Positions 40,902 to 49,680 of a stretch of DNA of 49,680 bases are shown here, piece by piece. Source of the stretch: JBAWYM01 sp037143575 (GTDB taxonomy: Bacteria > Patescibacteriota > Gracilibacteria > Peribacterales > Peribacteraceae); NCBI GenBank assembly GCA_037143575.1, contig JBAWYM010000004.1, positions 1 to 49,680 on the forward strand, read 5' to 3'. The notes beneath the pieces are model-generated. The model saw only the letters and a list, made by a program, of their open reading frames with translations. It was not told the DNA's origin and did no database searches. Each line of letters opens with the position of its first letter. The first letter of the stretch is position 1. The position numbers and the translations under genes were made by a program.

Positions 40902-42077
40902 ATGAAGCCTAAAGTTGTCTTCCTCTCGGCCTTCCTCTCCCCGTACCGCAGCGGAGCCGAGGCGTGCGTGGAGGAAGTGGCGTGGAGGCTTGCGGAGGAA
41001 TTTGATATCACCATTGTCACCGCCAAGCTCACCAAACGCACTCCCGAGGACGATCCCTTCCGCAAGCGGGTGAAGGTGATCAGAGTCGGAATCGGCTCAA
41101 GCTTCGACAAGTGGCTCTTCCCTTTCCTCGCACCTTTCGCTGTTCGCAAGATCAAACCATCGATCGTGCATGCCGTTTTAGAATCCTACGCCGGTCTTGC
41201 GGTAATCTTTTGTCGCTGGCTTTTCCCATCTGCCAAACGCATCCTCACCTGTCAGAGCACCAATACTTCCCTGTTCGTCGGGGGAATGCATCGTTCCGCC
41301 GATCGCGTGACGGTGATCAGCGCGGTGCTCCTCGAGCGTGCTGAGGATTTCGGACGGAAGGATGCCTTGCTTATTCCCAACGGCATCGATGCTTTTGCTA
41401 TTGAGACGGAACGGACACGTCAGAAGAAAGTCCCGGGTCGCATTCTCTTCGTCGGACGATTGGAGCCGATGAAGGGGATTGATGTGTTGCTGCGGGCGCT
41501 GTCGCGCCTCACCCCTCCTTCGACGCTACTCAGGACAGGCAACCCCTCTCCTCCCTTATTATTGGATGTACCAGAGTCTTCGAATCCGGAAAATTTTGTT
41601 GAGCAGAGGAGAGGGGAGATTGCTGAGGGAGTTCATCTCCGTATCGTCGGACGCGGATCGCAGTGGGACAGTCTGCATCGGCTCGCGCAGGATCTGGATA
41701 TCGCCGATCGTGTGACGTTCACTGGATACATCCCGCCACCGCGGGTGTATGAAGAATTCGCTCAGGCGCAGATCTTCTGCGGACTTTCGCGGAGCGAAGC
41801 ACTTGGCAATGTGTTCCTGGAAGCGCAGGCAGCCGGGTGTGTTGTCGTCGCAACGAATGTCGGCGGTATTCCAGACATCGTGGAGCACGAACGTACCGGA
41901 CTCCTCGTTCCTTCCGACGATTCCGAGGCTGCGGCGAAGGCATTGGAGCTGCTGCTTCTGGACCCCCGGAAGTGGGCGGAGCTGGCGGAGAGAGGAATGG
42001 TCAATTCCAGAACATATGATTGGGATGGGATTGCGGAGAGGTATGCGGAACTATGGAGGGGATTATTAGCTGGTTAG
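40902..42077 (+). CDS. GT4 glycosyltransferase with in-frame repeat insertion (mirror copy)
   Basis: Identical to 7604-8779; repeat-derived residues 202-239 are encoded at 41507-41616. Confidence 0.86.
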   Translation: MKPKVVFLSAFLSPYRSGAEACVEEVAWRLAEEFDITIVTAKLTKRTPEDDPFRKRVKVIRVGIGSSFDKWLFPFLAPFAVRKIKPSIVHAVLESYAGLAVIFCRWLFPSAKRILTCQSTNTSLFVGGMHRSADRVTVISAVLLERAEDFGRKDALLIPNGIDAFAIETERTRQKKVPGRILFVGRLEPMKGIDVLLRALSRLTPPSTLLRTGNPSPPLLLDVPESSNPENFVEQRRGEIAEGVHLRIVGRGSQWDSLHRLAQDLDIADRVTFTGYIPPPRVYEEFAQAQIFCGLSRSEALGNVFLEAQAAGCVVVATNVGGIPDIVEHERTGLLVPSDDSEAAAKALELLLLDPRKWAELAERGMVNSRTYDWDGIAERYAELWRGLLAG

Positions 42078-42225
42078 CTTATTAGCTTTTTAGGGGTGAT
42101 TGATTCAGACTCCGAGATTGAGGAAATGAGGATTCCTAATAAGCTAGAACCTAAGAAGCTACAATCTGATATGAAGCTCGCTTTTTCATTGTCCCCAAAC
42201 CTATCTCCGCGTAATCTTCCGTTCG

Positions 42226-43359
42226 ATGAAACGCGTCCTCCTCACTGGCATCGACGGCTTTATCGGGCACCACATCGCGGAGGGGATTCTCAAAACTACC
42301 GATTGGAAGCTCATAGGGCTTTCCAAGATCGATTCCGCTTCTACCCTCCACCGTCTCGCGGATATGGATATGTGGAGCGGCAAATTCGCCGGGAGAGTCG
42401 AATTCATCTACCACGATCTTCGCGCCCCCATCAATCCCTACGTCGCCAATCGCATCGGACCGGTGAACTACATTCTCCATCTCGCCGCTTCCACACACGT
42501 GGATCGCAGCATCGAGTGCCCCATGGAGTTCGTGCAGGATAACGTGGTGGGGACATGTAATCTCCTCGACTACGCTCGCACGCTCGACGGTCTCGATCTC
42601 TTCTCCTACTTCTCCACCGACGAGGTTTTCGGACCGGCGCCGGAGGGAGTGGCCTACAAGGAGTGGGATCGTTATAAATCATCCAATCCCTACGCTGCGA
42701 CCAAGGCCGGAGGCGAGGAATTGGCGTATAGCTACTACAACACCTACGGTCTTCCGCTCGTCATCACCCACACGATGAACGTTTTCGGCGAGCGCCAGCA
42801 TCCCGAGAAATTCATCCCGAAGACCATCAACGCCGCACGGTCCGGTGATCGCCTGTTTATCCACTCGGATTCCACGCGCACGCAGGCCGGAAGCCGCTTC
42901 TACGTTCACGCCCGCAACGTCGCCGCCGCAATGCTTTTCCTCATCGGACAGCACGAAGCCGGCAAAGTGATCATCGGCGACAAGTTCAATATCGTCGGCG
43001 AAAAGGAGATGGATAATCTCACGCTCGCGAAAACCATTGCTGCTGTCGTCGGTCAGGAGCTGCGCTATGAGCTCGTGGATTTCCATAGCAGCCGTCCGGG
43101 ACATGACCTTCGCTATGCTTTGGATGGAACCAAGCTCAGAGAAATGGGTTTCCAGTACCCCAAAACCTTCGAGCAGAGTCTGGAGAAGACGGTGCAGTGG
43201 TACATGAAGCACCCGGAGTGGCTCCTCGCAGAATTCTCCAAATCCCAATTCCAGAAAGAAGCCCGTGAATTCGATGAGTCTGCGGCGGCGATCCTTCATA
43301 AGAGCGCGAAGGGAGCGGTGCAGCATGTAGAAGAGGAGAGAAGTGTGAAGGCGGAGTGA
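42226..43359 (+). CDS. dTDP-glucose 4,6-dehydratase-like enzyme (mirror copy)
   Basis: Identical to 6322-7455: GIDGFIG, TDE 131-133, Y156/K160. Confidence 0.85.
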   Translation: MKRVLLTGIDGFIGHHIAEGILKTTDWKLIGLSKIDSASTLHRLADMDMWSGKFAGRVEFIYHDLRAPINPYVANRIGPVNYILHLAASTHVDRSIECPMEFVQDNVVGTCNLLDYARTLDGLDLFSYFSTDEVFGPAPEGVAYKEWDRYKSSNPYAATKAGGEELAYSYYNTYGLPLVITHTMNVFGERQHPEKFIPKTINAARSGDRLFIHSDSTRTQAGSRFYVHARNVAAAMLFLIGQHEAGKVIIGDKFNIVGEKEMDNLTLAKTIAAVVGQELRYELVDFHSSRPGHDLRYALDGTKLREMGFQYPKTFEQSLEKTVQWYMKHPEWLLAEFSKSQFQKEAREFDESAAAILHKSAKGAVQHVEEERSVKAE

Positions 43360-43400
43360 GGGAGTGTGTTGGTTATTGGATGATAGTGGATGTATTGAAC

Positions 43401-43486
43401 AGGTTTTAAAGGTTCTAAAAGTTGTAAGGGTTTTGTTATGGAACCTTTTCAACCCTTATAACCTTTACAACCCTCACAAACCTCCT
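43401..43486. repeat. Inverted short-word array AGGTT/AACCT (mirror copy)
   Basis: Reverse complement of 6195-6280; imperfect hairpin between the dehydratase stop and the protease promoter. Confidence 0.75.
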
Positions 43487-43517
43487 CTTATTCGCTCCGG
43501 TCCACTATACTCACCTC

Positions 43518-44192
43518 GTGAATTCCATCTTCCTCCAGCCGACGTTCCTCATCGCGATCCTTCTCTCGATCTCCGTGCACGAGAGCGCGCATGCGTGGGT
43601 GGCCAAGAAGCTCGGGGACTACACTGCGGCTCTTCAGGGTCGCATCAGCCTCAATCCTCTGGCGCACTTGGATATGATGGGCGCGCTGTGCTTCCTCATC
43701 GTGGGTTTCGGCTGGGCCAAGCCGGTTCCGGTGAACCCGTTTGCCTTCCGACACCGGAAGCTTGATAACGCTCTGGTAGCGCTTGCAGGACCCTTGAGCA
43801 ATTTTCTTCTGGGCTTGCTCTCCTTCATTGCACTCGCGCTTCTGCAGCATGCCACTTCCAATCCCTTTGGTCTTCTTTCGGCGACGAGTACATCGTCTGT
43901 GCTCATGACCTTCCTCGTCCAGCTGCTCGGGAGCTTCGTCTTTCTCAACTTCGGACTGATGGCCTTCAATCTCCTGCCGATTGCCCCCCTCGACGGTTCC
44001 AAAATTCTGGAGCCCTTCATCCCGTATCATCTCGAGGAGCGTTACGAGGCCTTCATGCGGGCAGGGCCGATGATTCTGATTATTGCACTTCTTGCGGAAA
44101 GCTTCCTCGGGATCTCTCTGATCTCCGGATGGGTATTCGGGATTGAGCGGGGAGTGCTGATGGTGCTGAGCTCGGTGTTTGCGTTCTTGTAG
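43518..44192 (+). CDS. M50-family membrane metalloprotease (mirror copy)
   Basis: Identical to 5489-6163: HESAH at 21-25 and NLLPIAPLDG at 151-160; TATACT at 43506-43511, GTG start. Confidence 0.88.
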   Translation: MNSIFLQPTFLIAILLSISVHESAHAWVAKKLGDYTAALQGRISLNPLAHLDMMGALCFLIVGFGWAKPVPVNPFAFRHRKLDNALVALAGPLSNFLLGLLSFIALALLQHATSNPFGLLSATSTSSVLMTFLVQLLGSFVFLNFGLMAFNLLPIAPLDGSKILEPFIPYHLEERYEAFMRAGPMILIIALLAESFLGISLISGWVFGIERGVLMVLSSVFAFL

Positions 44193-44236
44193 TCGGAGAC
44201 GTATCAGGCGTTACGTATGATGTAGTACGTATTTGA

Positions 44237-44378
44237 GGAACCTCTGAAAAATTCTCGAGCATGTCATGGTGAGCCGTGTCGAACCATGACATTTGCCAAT
44301 TTGTCGCAGTTCGATGCTTCGGCCCGCTCAGCACAGGCTCGGCTCACTGTGACAAATTGGCAATTATTCAGAGGCTCC
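44237..44378. repeat. Structured dispersed repeat A (mirror copy)
   Basis: Reverse complement of 5303-5444; three-way-junction repeat between convergent genes. Confidence 0.9.
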
Positions 44379-44413
44379 TTGAGTGTCATACCTCATACGT
44401 GATACGGGATACC

Positions 44414-45247
44414 TCATACATTTCGCAGCCACGGAGCCTCATCCGGTGGCAAGTTCGCCGGTCTTCCACGCGGAACGATTTCTCCCGGTTCACGTTGAAG
44501 GAGAGCGAGAATGCTCACGCCGTGACGGTAGGGTTTCCCATGGAGCTCCAGAACTTTCAGCAATCGGTGTTTCTCCCCTCCGAAGATCCATTGCAGGAGA
44601 GCATTGATGGGCCTCATTGGCATGCCGAGATCAGTCGAGCCCGGACCGAGGGAACGTCCGAGAAACCGCGAGAGCCACCGGCCGCACTTCACGATCCAGT
44701 ACAGGCGCGCATTGATCGGGGAGACACAGAGCTCGGTGACGGGAAGATCTTTCCAGAGGGATCGCATGCGTTCCATGGTGTAGCGGCGACAATGAGCGAA
44801 GCCGCGATCGTGTTCTCCCCAGAGGGTTGGATCCGCCGGAGCGGTGAGCAGGAGGAATGTCCCTGGACGCATGGCAGCAAGGAGTGTCGAAACAAAGAGG
44901 AAGTCCTCTTCCACGTGCTCGAGGACATCGAGGAGGACTATTCCTTTGGCTTCTTTAAGCCAATCCTGTATATCTTCGGGGACGCTGCCAACCCGGAAGG
45001 GAATGGTCGGGAATTTTTTCCTGGCAAAGGCAATCGCTTCTTCCACCGGATCGATTCCGCGCACATCGTAGGAGGGGATCAATGCACCACTCATCCCTCC
45101 GGTGCCGCATCCTGCATCGATGATGATCGTGTCTTTCGATGGTGGCAGGATGCGCGTGAGAAGAGACTGCACAATCGCGAGGCGGCCATGAAACCACCAA
45201 TGGGATTCCTCGGTGGCGGCGTGCACGGTGAATTGCGGGTGATCCAT
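44414..45247 (-). CDS. Class I SAM-dependent methyltransferase, glycan type (mirror copy)
   Basis: Identical to 4434-5267: HWWFHGR, IIIDAGCGTG, D66. Confidence 0.83.
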   Translation of the reverse strand: MDHPQFTVHAATEESHWWFHGRLAIVQSLLTRILPPSKDTIIIDAGCGTGGMSGALIPSYDVRGIDPVEEAIAFARKKFPTIPFRVGSVPEDIQDWLKEAKGIVLLDVLEHVEEDFLFVSTLLAAMRPGTFLLLTAPADPTLWGEHDRGFAHCRRYTMERMRSLWKDLPVTELCVSPINARLYWIVKCGRWLSRFLGRSLGPGSTDLGMPMRPINALLQWIFGGEKHRLLKVLELHGKPYRHGVSILALLQREPGEIVPRGRPANLPPDEAPWLRNV

Positions 45248-45250
45248 GCG

Positions 45251-46435
45251 CTATAGTTTGGAATGACTGATGATTCTCTCCATGCGCTTTCCCCACGAGA
45301 CATGCTGAAGCAGGGATCTGCGCAACTTCTCATTGGTGTTCGGTTGCGTGAGGGCCTCGCGGATGGCTTTCGCGAGGGATAGAGCATCTCCGGGACGGCA
45401 GTGGTGCACGAGTGATGGGTCGATGACTCCGCGCAGTGGCGGGATATCGGCACAGACAGTGGGCTTGCCTGCGGCGAGGTACTCGAAGACTTTTAGCGGT
45501 GAAGTATCCCGTTGAAAAAATGCGTGTTTGGACGCAGGAGCCGGGTACACACAGACATCACAGGCGGCGAGTGCGGAGGGAACGCGGTCGCTTTTGACGG
45601 GTCCTTCGAAGCGAATATCTTCTTTTGTGAGTCCTTTCTTCTCCGCCAGTCGACGGTAGCGGCTGATGGCATCGCGCGGACCGCCGATGATCCAGAGGTA
45701 GGCAGAAAAAATCGTAGGACAGGAACGTTCCTGTCCTACGATTTTTACCTTCAGCAGAGCCACCGCTTCGATCAATTCCTTCACTCCTTTCTCCATCGTC
45801 CCGCGCGTCACCAGCGATCCGACGTACCCGATGACCGGACGATCCACAGGAACTTTCCATTCCGCTTTTGCCGATGCGGATTCCGGCATCTTCTCGAAGC
45901 GCTGCAGATTTACACCATCGCCTTCCACAATCACTTGGGATTCTTCCACGCCCCAGGAAATGAGGTGGGTCCGCATGGGTTCCGTAAGGCAAACGACGAG
46001 TCTGCAGGCATTGCACCGGCGGATGAAGAGGCGTGACCGGCGGGGCAGGGTATGCAATTCAAGCACCACGGGAATGTCCGTCTGCAGGAGGGATTTGAGT
46101 AGGCGTGGGGAGCGTGTATAGAGCAGGTCTGTAGGATGCTCAGCCAGCCATTTCTTCAGCGCTTTCCCATACGATCGCATCGTGAAGGAGAAGGCGAAAT
46201 TTCCGGGAACCCACCACTTGGAGAGCGCATCGAACACGCGCAATTTCTCCACGCCGAGTTTACCGGAGAGTCCGTAGTATCCGTGAGCGCTCTCTTTGAG
46301 GGCATTGCGTATATCCGGAGAGAGCACCGTCACGGCATGGCCGTTTGCTGTGAGTGCAGCACACACCTCAGCAATCTGATGACCGTGGGCTTTCTCGGTG
46401 GGGAAGCGCGCCTGTGAGATGAAGGTGATGCGCAT
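45251..46435 (-). CDS. GT4 glycosyltransferase with palindrome insertion (mirror copy)
   Basis: Identical to 3246-4430; the palindrome-derived peptide at residues 230-243 is encoded at 45707-45746. Confidence 0.87.
   Translation of the reverse strand: MRITFISQARFPTEKAHGHQIAEVCAALTANGHAVTVLSPDIRNALKESAHGYYGLSGKLGVEKLRVFDALSKWWVPGNFAFSFTMRSYGKALKKWLAEHPTDLLYTRSPRLLKSLLQTDIPVVLELHTLPRRSRLFIRRCNACRLVVCLTEPMRTHLISWGVEESQVIVEGDGVNLQRFEKMPESASAKAEWKVPVDRPVIGYVGSLVTRGTMEKGVKELIEAVALLKVKIVGQERSCPTIFSAYLWIIGGPRDAISRYRRLAEKKGLTKEDIRFEGPVKSDRVPSALAACDVCVYPAPASKHAFFQRDTSPLKVFEYLAAGKPTVCADIPPLRGVIDPSLVHHCRPGDALSLAKAIREALTQPNTNEKLRRSLLQHVSWGKRMERIISHSKL
45707..45746. repeat. Palindromic element copy 2 (mirror copy)
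   Basis: 40-bp perfect palindrome inside the minus-strand GT4 gene; same sequence as 3935-3974. Confidence 0.95.
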
Positions 46436-46450
46436 AGGAAGCGGTAAGCT

Positions 46451-47533
46451 TTAAGCTTTAAGCGGTAAGTTTTGCGAGAGATCGAGCATGGTTGCGTCTG
46501 TCATCATCCGCTCGATAGCCCATTCCAGAAATTTCTTCGTCGACAGGTATTTTTCGAATGTATCACGTGCTAGTCGTTGCATTTCAGCGAAGTGCTCCGG
46601 AGTTAGTGTGCTCCAGAACTTCGCGATAATGGCATCAATGTTGCGGATGTTTTTCAGAGGAATTCTTAACATGAAATTCTCGTAATTGATCACATCTTCC
46701 CGTGGCAGAGCACAATCGGTATCGATGAGGAGCGGGATACGCCCGAGGCTCAGGGCTTCGTAGAAGCGCAGGGAATAATTGCCGTCCCCTTTAACGCAGA
46801 GCGCGAGGTCGGCGTGCAGAAGATTATTGATGTACTCGTCGCGCGCTCTGGCAGGATCCAGGCGGATGGTTTTGCGGTGTGCGGAATGACTGGAGCGGAG
46901 GAGGAAGTCCGTTTGGATCTTGCTGCAGCCATTGAGAATGCGCAGAATCCGGCGGCGTAGGACGAGACCTTTGATGCGGGTTGAGAAGTTTGAATGTCCG
47001 GTAATGACCGCAAGGACGGTGAGGAGTGTCGCATGGGCGAGCGAGAGGATGCGGGTCATGAAACTCGGATACGACGCCCAGCCGCAGAAGCTCACGACGG
47101 GTCGCGCTTCTTTGGTTTTGAGGATCAACGGTTCATTCTCGAGGAGGTCTTCGGTATACGCCGGCATGATCACTTCGTTTGGCCGGAGTCTGGATCGATA
47201 TTGCGAAGTCCGAAAGACAAGGGCATTGGTGAACGGTACTGGGTTCGTTCCGTCGCCATGCCAGAAGACGATGATACGTTTACCGGTTGATCTGGAAAGC
47301 GCTTCGACCTTCTTCAGATACTGTTCTTCATTTCGTACTGTAGGGAAATTGTGCGGAAGCAGCAGGACATCCGCTTTCATGGGATCGTCGGTGACAGTGA
47401 GAAGCGGTTCTGTGAGGGAGTGGAATGCTTGTGCCTGGAAGAGCTGTGCCGAAGAATCTTCTTGACCGAAGTTCGGGTAAAGAAGGGGAATCAGGGGTTT
47501 GCCCGGGAGCCGGTCGATGAAGGCGGTGAGCAC
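46451..47533 (-). CDS. Exostosin-like glycosyltransferase (mirror copy)
   Basis: Identical to 2148-3230: GDGNYSLRFYEALSLG segment; GTG start, TACAAT at 47540-47545. Confidence 0.75.
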   Translation of the reverse strand: MLTAFIDRLPGKPLIPLLYPNFGQEDSSAQLFQAQAFHSLTEPLLTVTDDPMKADVLLLPHNFPTVRNEEQYLKKVEALSRSTGKRIIVFWHGDGTNPVPFTNALVFRTSQYRSRLRPNEVIMPAYTEDLLENEPLILKTKEARPVVSFCGWASYPSFMTRILSLAHATLLTVLAVITGHSNFSTRIKGLVLRRRILRILNGCSKIQTDFLLRSSHSAHRKTIRLDPARARDEYINNLLHADLALCVKGDGNYSLRFYEALSLGRIPLLIDTDCALPREDVINYENFMLRIPLKNIRNIDAIIAKFWSTLTPEHFAEMQRLARDTFEKYLSTKKFLEWAIERMMTDATMLDLSQNLPLKA

Positions 47534-47755
47534 GGGGGCATTGTATCGGTTCGACGTGGTTTTGTTCAGATATTCTATGGAGGAATGAAGCTTTGAGCTT
47601 TAAGACGTAAGCTATACGGCTAAATAATCCTGAATCCTTGTTTTAGCTTTTTCTTAGCTATAAGCCAAGATCATGGTGCGGCTACGCCGGTATATTCGAA
47701 ATTATTAAATCAATTGAGTATAATAGCTTTAGACTGCGGATATTCCAGCTCTCTC

Positions 47756-48388
47756 ATGAAGAAATTCCTCGATCGCTACTACAAGTATCTCCGGCCGCTA
47801 CGTCCGCTCTACGGCTGGTTTATCGATGCGCGGAGACGGCAGGTGTGTTCCAAGCGTGCTGAGGAATGGAAAAGCCGCGGGTACCGGGGGGCGAAGCTCG
47901 ATGTCTGCGGCGGCAGAAATCCGTTCAATCCAGAGGAGTTTCTCAATGTCGATATCGTCGCACTTCCGCAGGTCGATCTCGTCTTCGATATCACCAAGCG
48001 CTTTCCGATTGATAGTAGTGTGATTGCGGAAATTCTCTCTGTGGCGACTCTCGAGCATTTGCGCAAGCCTCAGGTGCACCACGTGCTCCAGGAATTCTTC
48101 CGGATTCTGGCTCCGAGAGGTGTGCTACGGATTTCCACGCCGGATATCGAAGCAATTGCGCAGGGGATTTTGGATCATGGCGATCTCGATGTCCTCAATC
48201 AGCACCTCTTCGGCAGATTCAAGTCTGAGGAAACGGAGGATCTGGATCTGCATAAGTGGATGTATCCGGCTCCGCAGATGATCTCTGTTCTCCAGGAGCT
48301 TGGATTCGTGGATGTCGAGCGGATTCCCTTGGATTTGGGCATGCATGATCCGCGATTGAATTACCTCATTCGGGCGAGAAAACCGTAG
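47756..48388 (+). CDS. Class I SAM-dependent methyltransferase (mirror copy)
   Basis: Identical to 1293-1925; stop TAG at 48386-48388 lies within the half-palindrome repeat. Confidence 0.8.
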   Translation: MKKFLDRYYKYLRPLRPLYGWFIDARRRQVCSKRAEEWKSRGYRGAKLDVCGGRNPFNPEEFLNVDIVALPQVDLVFDITKRFPIDSSVIAEILSVATLEHLRKPQVHHVLQEFFRILAPRGVLRISTPDIEAIAQGILDHGDLDVLNQHLFGRFKSEETEDLDLHKWMYPAPQMISVLQELGFVDVERIPLDLGMHDPRLNYLIRARKP

Positions 48389-48399
48389 GATAGGAACGT
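48379..48399. repeat. Half-copy of the palindromic element (mirror copy)
   Basis: Reverse complement of 1282-1302; one arm only. Confidence 0.8.
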
Positions 48400-48442
48400 G
48401 AGCTTCGTCTTTCGTCGCAATTCCTTGAAGTGGTGTTGTCAT

Positions 48443-49321
48443 TCATGATTTCTCTTTTCTGCTCGTGAGGAGCAAAACCCCGGCGAAGATCGGGACGAAT
48501 CCTGCCAGTTGGCTCAGGAGGATCGATTCGTGGAGTAGGAAGTACGCGAAGATGAGCGTGAAGAGCGGCGTGATGCCCTGCAGAGATATCGCTGTGCTGA
48601 TGGAGATACGGTGGATCGCTTCGATCCAGAGGATTTTGGAAATGCCGAGGAGAACTATGGCATTGATGAGGAGAGGAATCGTACTATGCAGAAGCGCTGA
48701 TCGGGTAGGGAGAGGCTCGATACATACACCGATTCCGAGGAGCACTGTTCCGATCAGGATGCTTCGAATGAACATAATGACGTGCACACTTACTCTCTGG
48801 CGAAGATGCTGTGCGAAGTAGTTGCCGAATGGGGCGGAGATAGTTGCGAGGATGACGAGAAGATTACCTATGCTCCATCCGGATGTATGTGGTGAGAGAA
48901 TGAGCCCCGCGCCTGCCACCATACAGAGACCTCCGACGATGTGACGCAGGTGCATTCTCTCATGCTTAAGGAGGACTCCCATGATGAGGAATGTGAAGAG
49001 TACCTCCATGAGGCTCATAATGGAGACATCCCCAGCCGTGGTGATTCGCAGGGCAGCAAAAATCAGGATGTAGTAGATGCCGATGAAGAGGGATATAAGA
49101 AGGAGATCTCTCCAGATTCCAGACTGTTTCAATTGTTTCCACTCACCGCGTATCGTGAGGAGAATGGCGAAGAAGATAGTAGAGAGAAGAGTTGCAGTAC
49201 CAGATGCGAAGAACGTGGGAAGTTCCCGATAGGAGATGATGGTGACGATGGGAAACAGACTGCTGAGGAATGCGCAGAGGAGGATCAGGAGTTCGCCGGT
49301 GCGGTGCTTGGACAATGGCAC
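48443..49321 (-). CDS. EamA/DMT-family transporter (mirror copy)
   Basis: Identical to 360-1238: ten helices, GTG start, TATACT at 49328-49333. Confidence 0.85.
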   Translation of the reverse strand: MPLSKHRTGELLILLCAFLSSLFPIVTIISYRELPTFFASGTATLLSTIFFAILLTIRGEWKQLKQSGIWRDLLLISLFIGIYYILIFAALRITTAGDVSIMSLMEVLFTFLIMGVLLKHERMHLRHIVGGLCMVAGAGLILSPHTSGWSIGNLLVILATISAPFGNYFAQHLRQRVSVHVIMFIRSILIGTVLLGIGVCIEPLPTRSALLHSTIPLLINAIVLLGISKILWIEAIHRISISTAISLQGITPLFTLIFAYFLLHESILLSQLAGFVPIFAGVLLLTSRKEKS

Positions 49322-49340
49322 AAAAGAAGTATAGCGAAGA

Positions 49341-49386
49341 GCCGAAAACCGTAGGACAGGAACGTTCCTGTCCTACGGTTTTCGGC
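49341..49386. repeat. Palindromic element copy 1 (mirror copy)
   Basis: 46-bp perfect palindrome between divergent -10 boxes; same sequence as 295-340. Confidence 0.95.
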
Positions 49387-49399
49387 CTACAATCACACC

Positions 49400-49680
49400 G
49401 TGCCCCGCACCTACGACCAAATCTTGAGCTCCGTCTTCCGTCTCAATTCCCTGAAATTTGCCTGGCGGACGCTTATACCGACACTTGGCTTTTTCCTCAA
49501 TCCGGAGCCTTTTTCACAGAGTGATCGTCCTCTCCTTTGTACGATGAATATCCTCCCGCCGATGATGACGGTGTGGCATCACTTCGCGCGAAAGGCTTTG
49601 GGAGATGCTGTCGATATCGTCATCTTTGATTGTTCCAGCGGTGGGAGGGATAAACCCACGCCTTTAGGCGGCCCTTCAGA
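49400..49680 (+). CDS. Unknown protein, N-terminal 93 residues only (mirror copy, cut by window end)
   Basis: Identical to 1-281: GTG start 6 nt after TACAAT (49388-49393), open to the window edge. Confidence 0.6.
   Translation, partial: MPRTYDQILSSVFRLNSLKFAWRTLIPTLGFFLNPEPFSQSDRPLLCTMNILPPMMTVWHHFARKALGDAVDIVIFDCSSGGRDKPTPLGGPS

Larger units (their letters stand above)
24841..49680. repeat. Right arm of the perfect palindrome
   Basis: Reverse complement of 1-24840; position x equals the complement of 49681-x. No substitution or indel was seen in any compared stretch. It adds no independent genes, so counts from this window should be halved. Natural inverted duplications normally keep a spacer and gather differences, which is why an artefact is favoured. 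Confidence 0.98.

Noticed and set aside
1..49680. Two real copies of a duplicated glycan cluster
   Set aside because: Absolute identity, including synonymous sites and intergenic repeats, plus no spacer, points to one locus represented twice.

Overview
The window is a perfect palindrome. Bases 1-24840 are the reverse complement of bases 24841-49680 with no spacer: position x pairs with 49681-x, the ORFs of the two halves correspond one for one with identical protein sequences, and every stretch I compared base by base, including both ends and the centre, matches. Only 24,840 bp is therefore independent sequence. The symmetry axis (24840|24841) lies inside an ABC-F ATPase gene, so both copies lack their N-terminus and first Walker A. 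A zero-spacer, zero-divergence fold that breaks a conserved gene is best explained as an assembly or library fold-back artefact. A true inverted dimer or hairpin-end intermediate cannot be excluded from sequence alone. Each left-arm feature below has a right-arm partner at 49681-x.

The organism is a bacterium of moderate GC (a little above half, by eye). Start codons include GTG, I see no Shine-Dalgarno motif before any start, and many genes have a -10 box (TANNNT) ending 6-9 nt before the start codon, which indicates leaderless mRNAs. Glycosyltransferase-rich gene content, many dispersed palindromic repeats, lineage-restricted small proteins and a compact layout suggest a Patescibacteria/CPR genome, possibly Peregrinibacteria/Peribacteria-like. 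That assignment is inference.

Left arm layout. 1-5.3 kb: a partial unknown gene divergent from an EamA/DMT transporter, then a SAM methyltransferase and a co-directional run of exostosin-like protein, GT4 glycosyltransferase and second methyltransferase. 5.5-10.7 kb (minus strand): M50 protease, dTDP-glucose 4,6-dehydratase-like enzyme, GT4, an unknown protein, GT4. 10.9-12 kb: HAD phosphatase/phosphomutase and an unknown protein. 12-19.8 kb: GT39-like membrane glycosyltransferase, DUF2304 protein, second GT39-like enzyme, GT2 dolichyl-phosphate-mannose-synthase-like enzyme and a 935-residue polytopic GT-C-like protein. 19.9-24.8 kb: a small unknown protein, SufS and a SufU/IscU-type scaffold, tRNA-Thr(GGT), an unknown membrane protein and the truncated ABC-F.

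The GT2, DUF2304 and GT-C proteins form a plausible system in which sugars are loaded on polyprenyl phosphate and transferred outside the membrane. The GT4, exostosin, dehydratase and methyltransferase genes would assemble and decorate the cytoplasmic part of a surface glycan.

The most interesting real biology is the repeat load. One family has a palindromic core CGTAGGACAGGAA-NN mirrored, with flanks that differ between copies yet are perfectly self-complementary. Copies occur between divergent promoters, in frame inside a glycosyltransferase, and as a half-copy that supplies a stop codon. Two other repeat types are read in frame inside further glycosyltransferases, two 142-150 bp three-way-junction repeats sit at convergent gene ends, and many gaps carry short-word inverted arrays.
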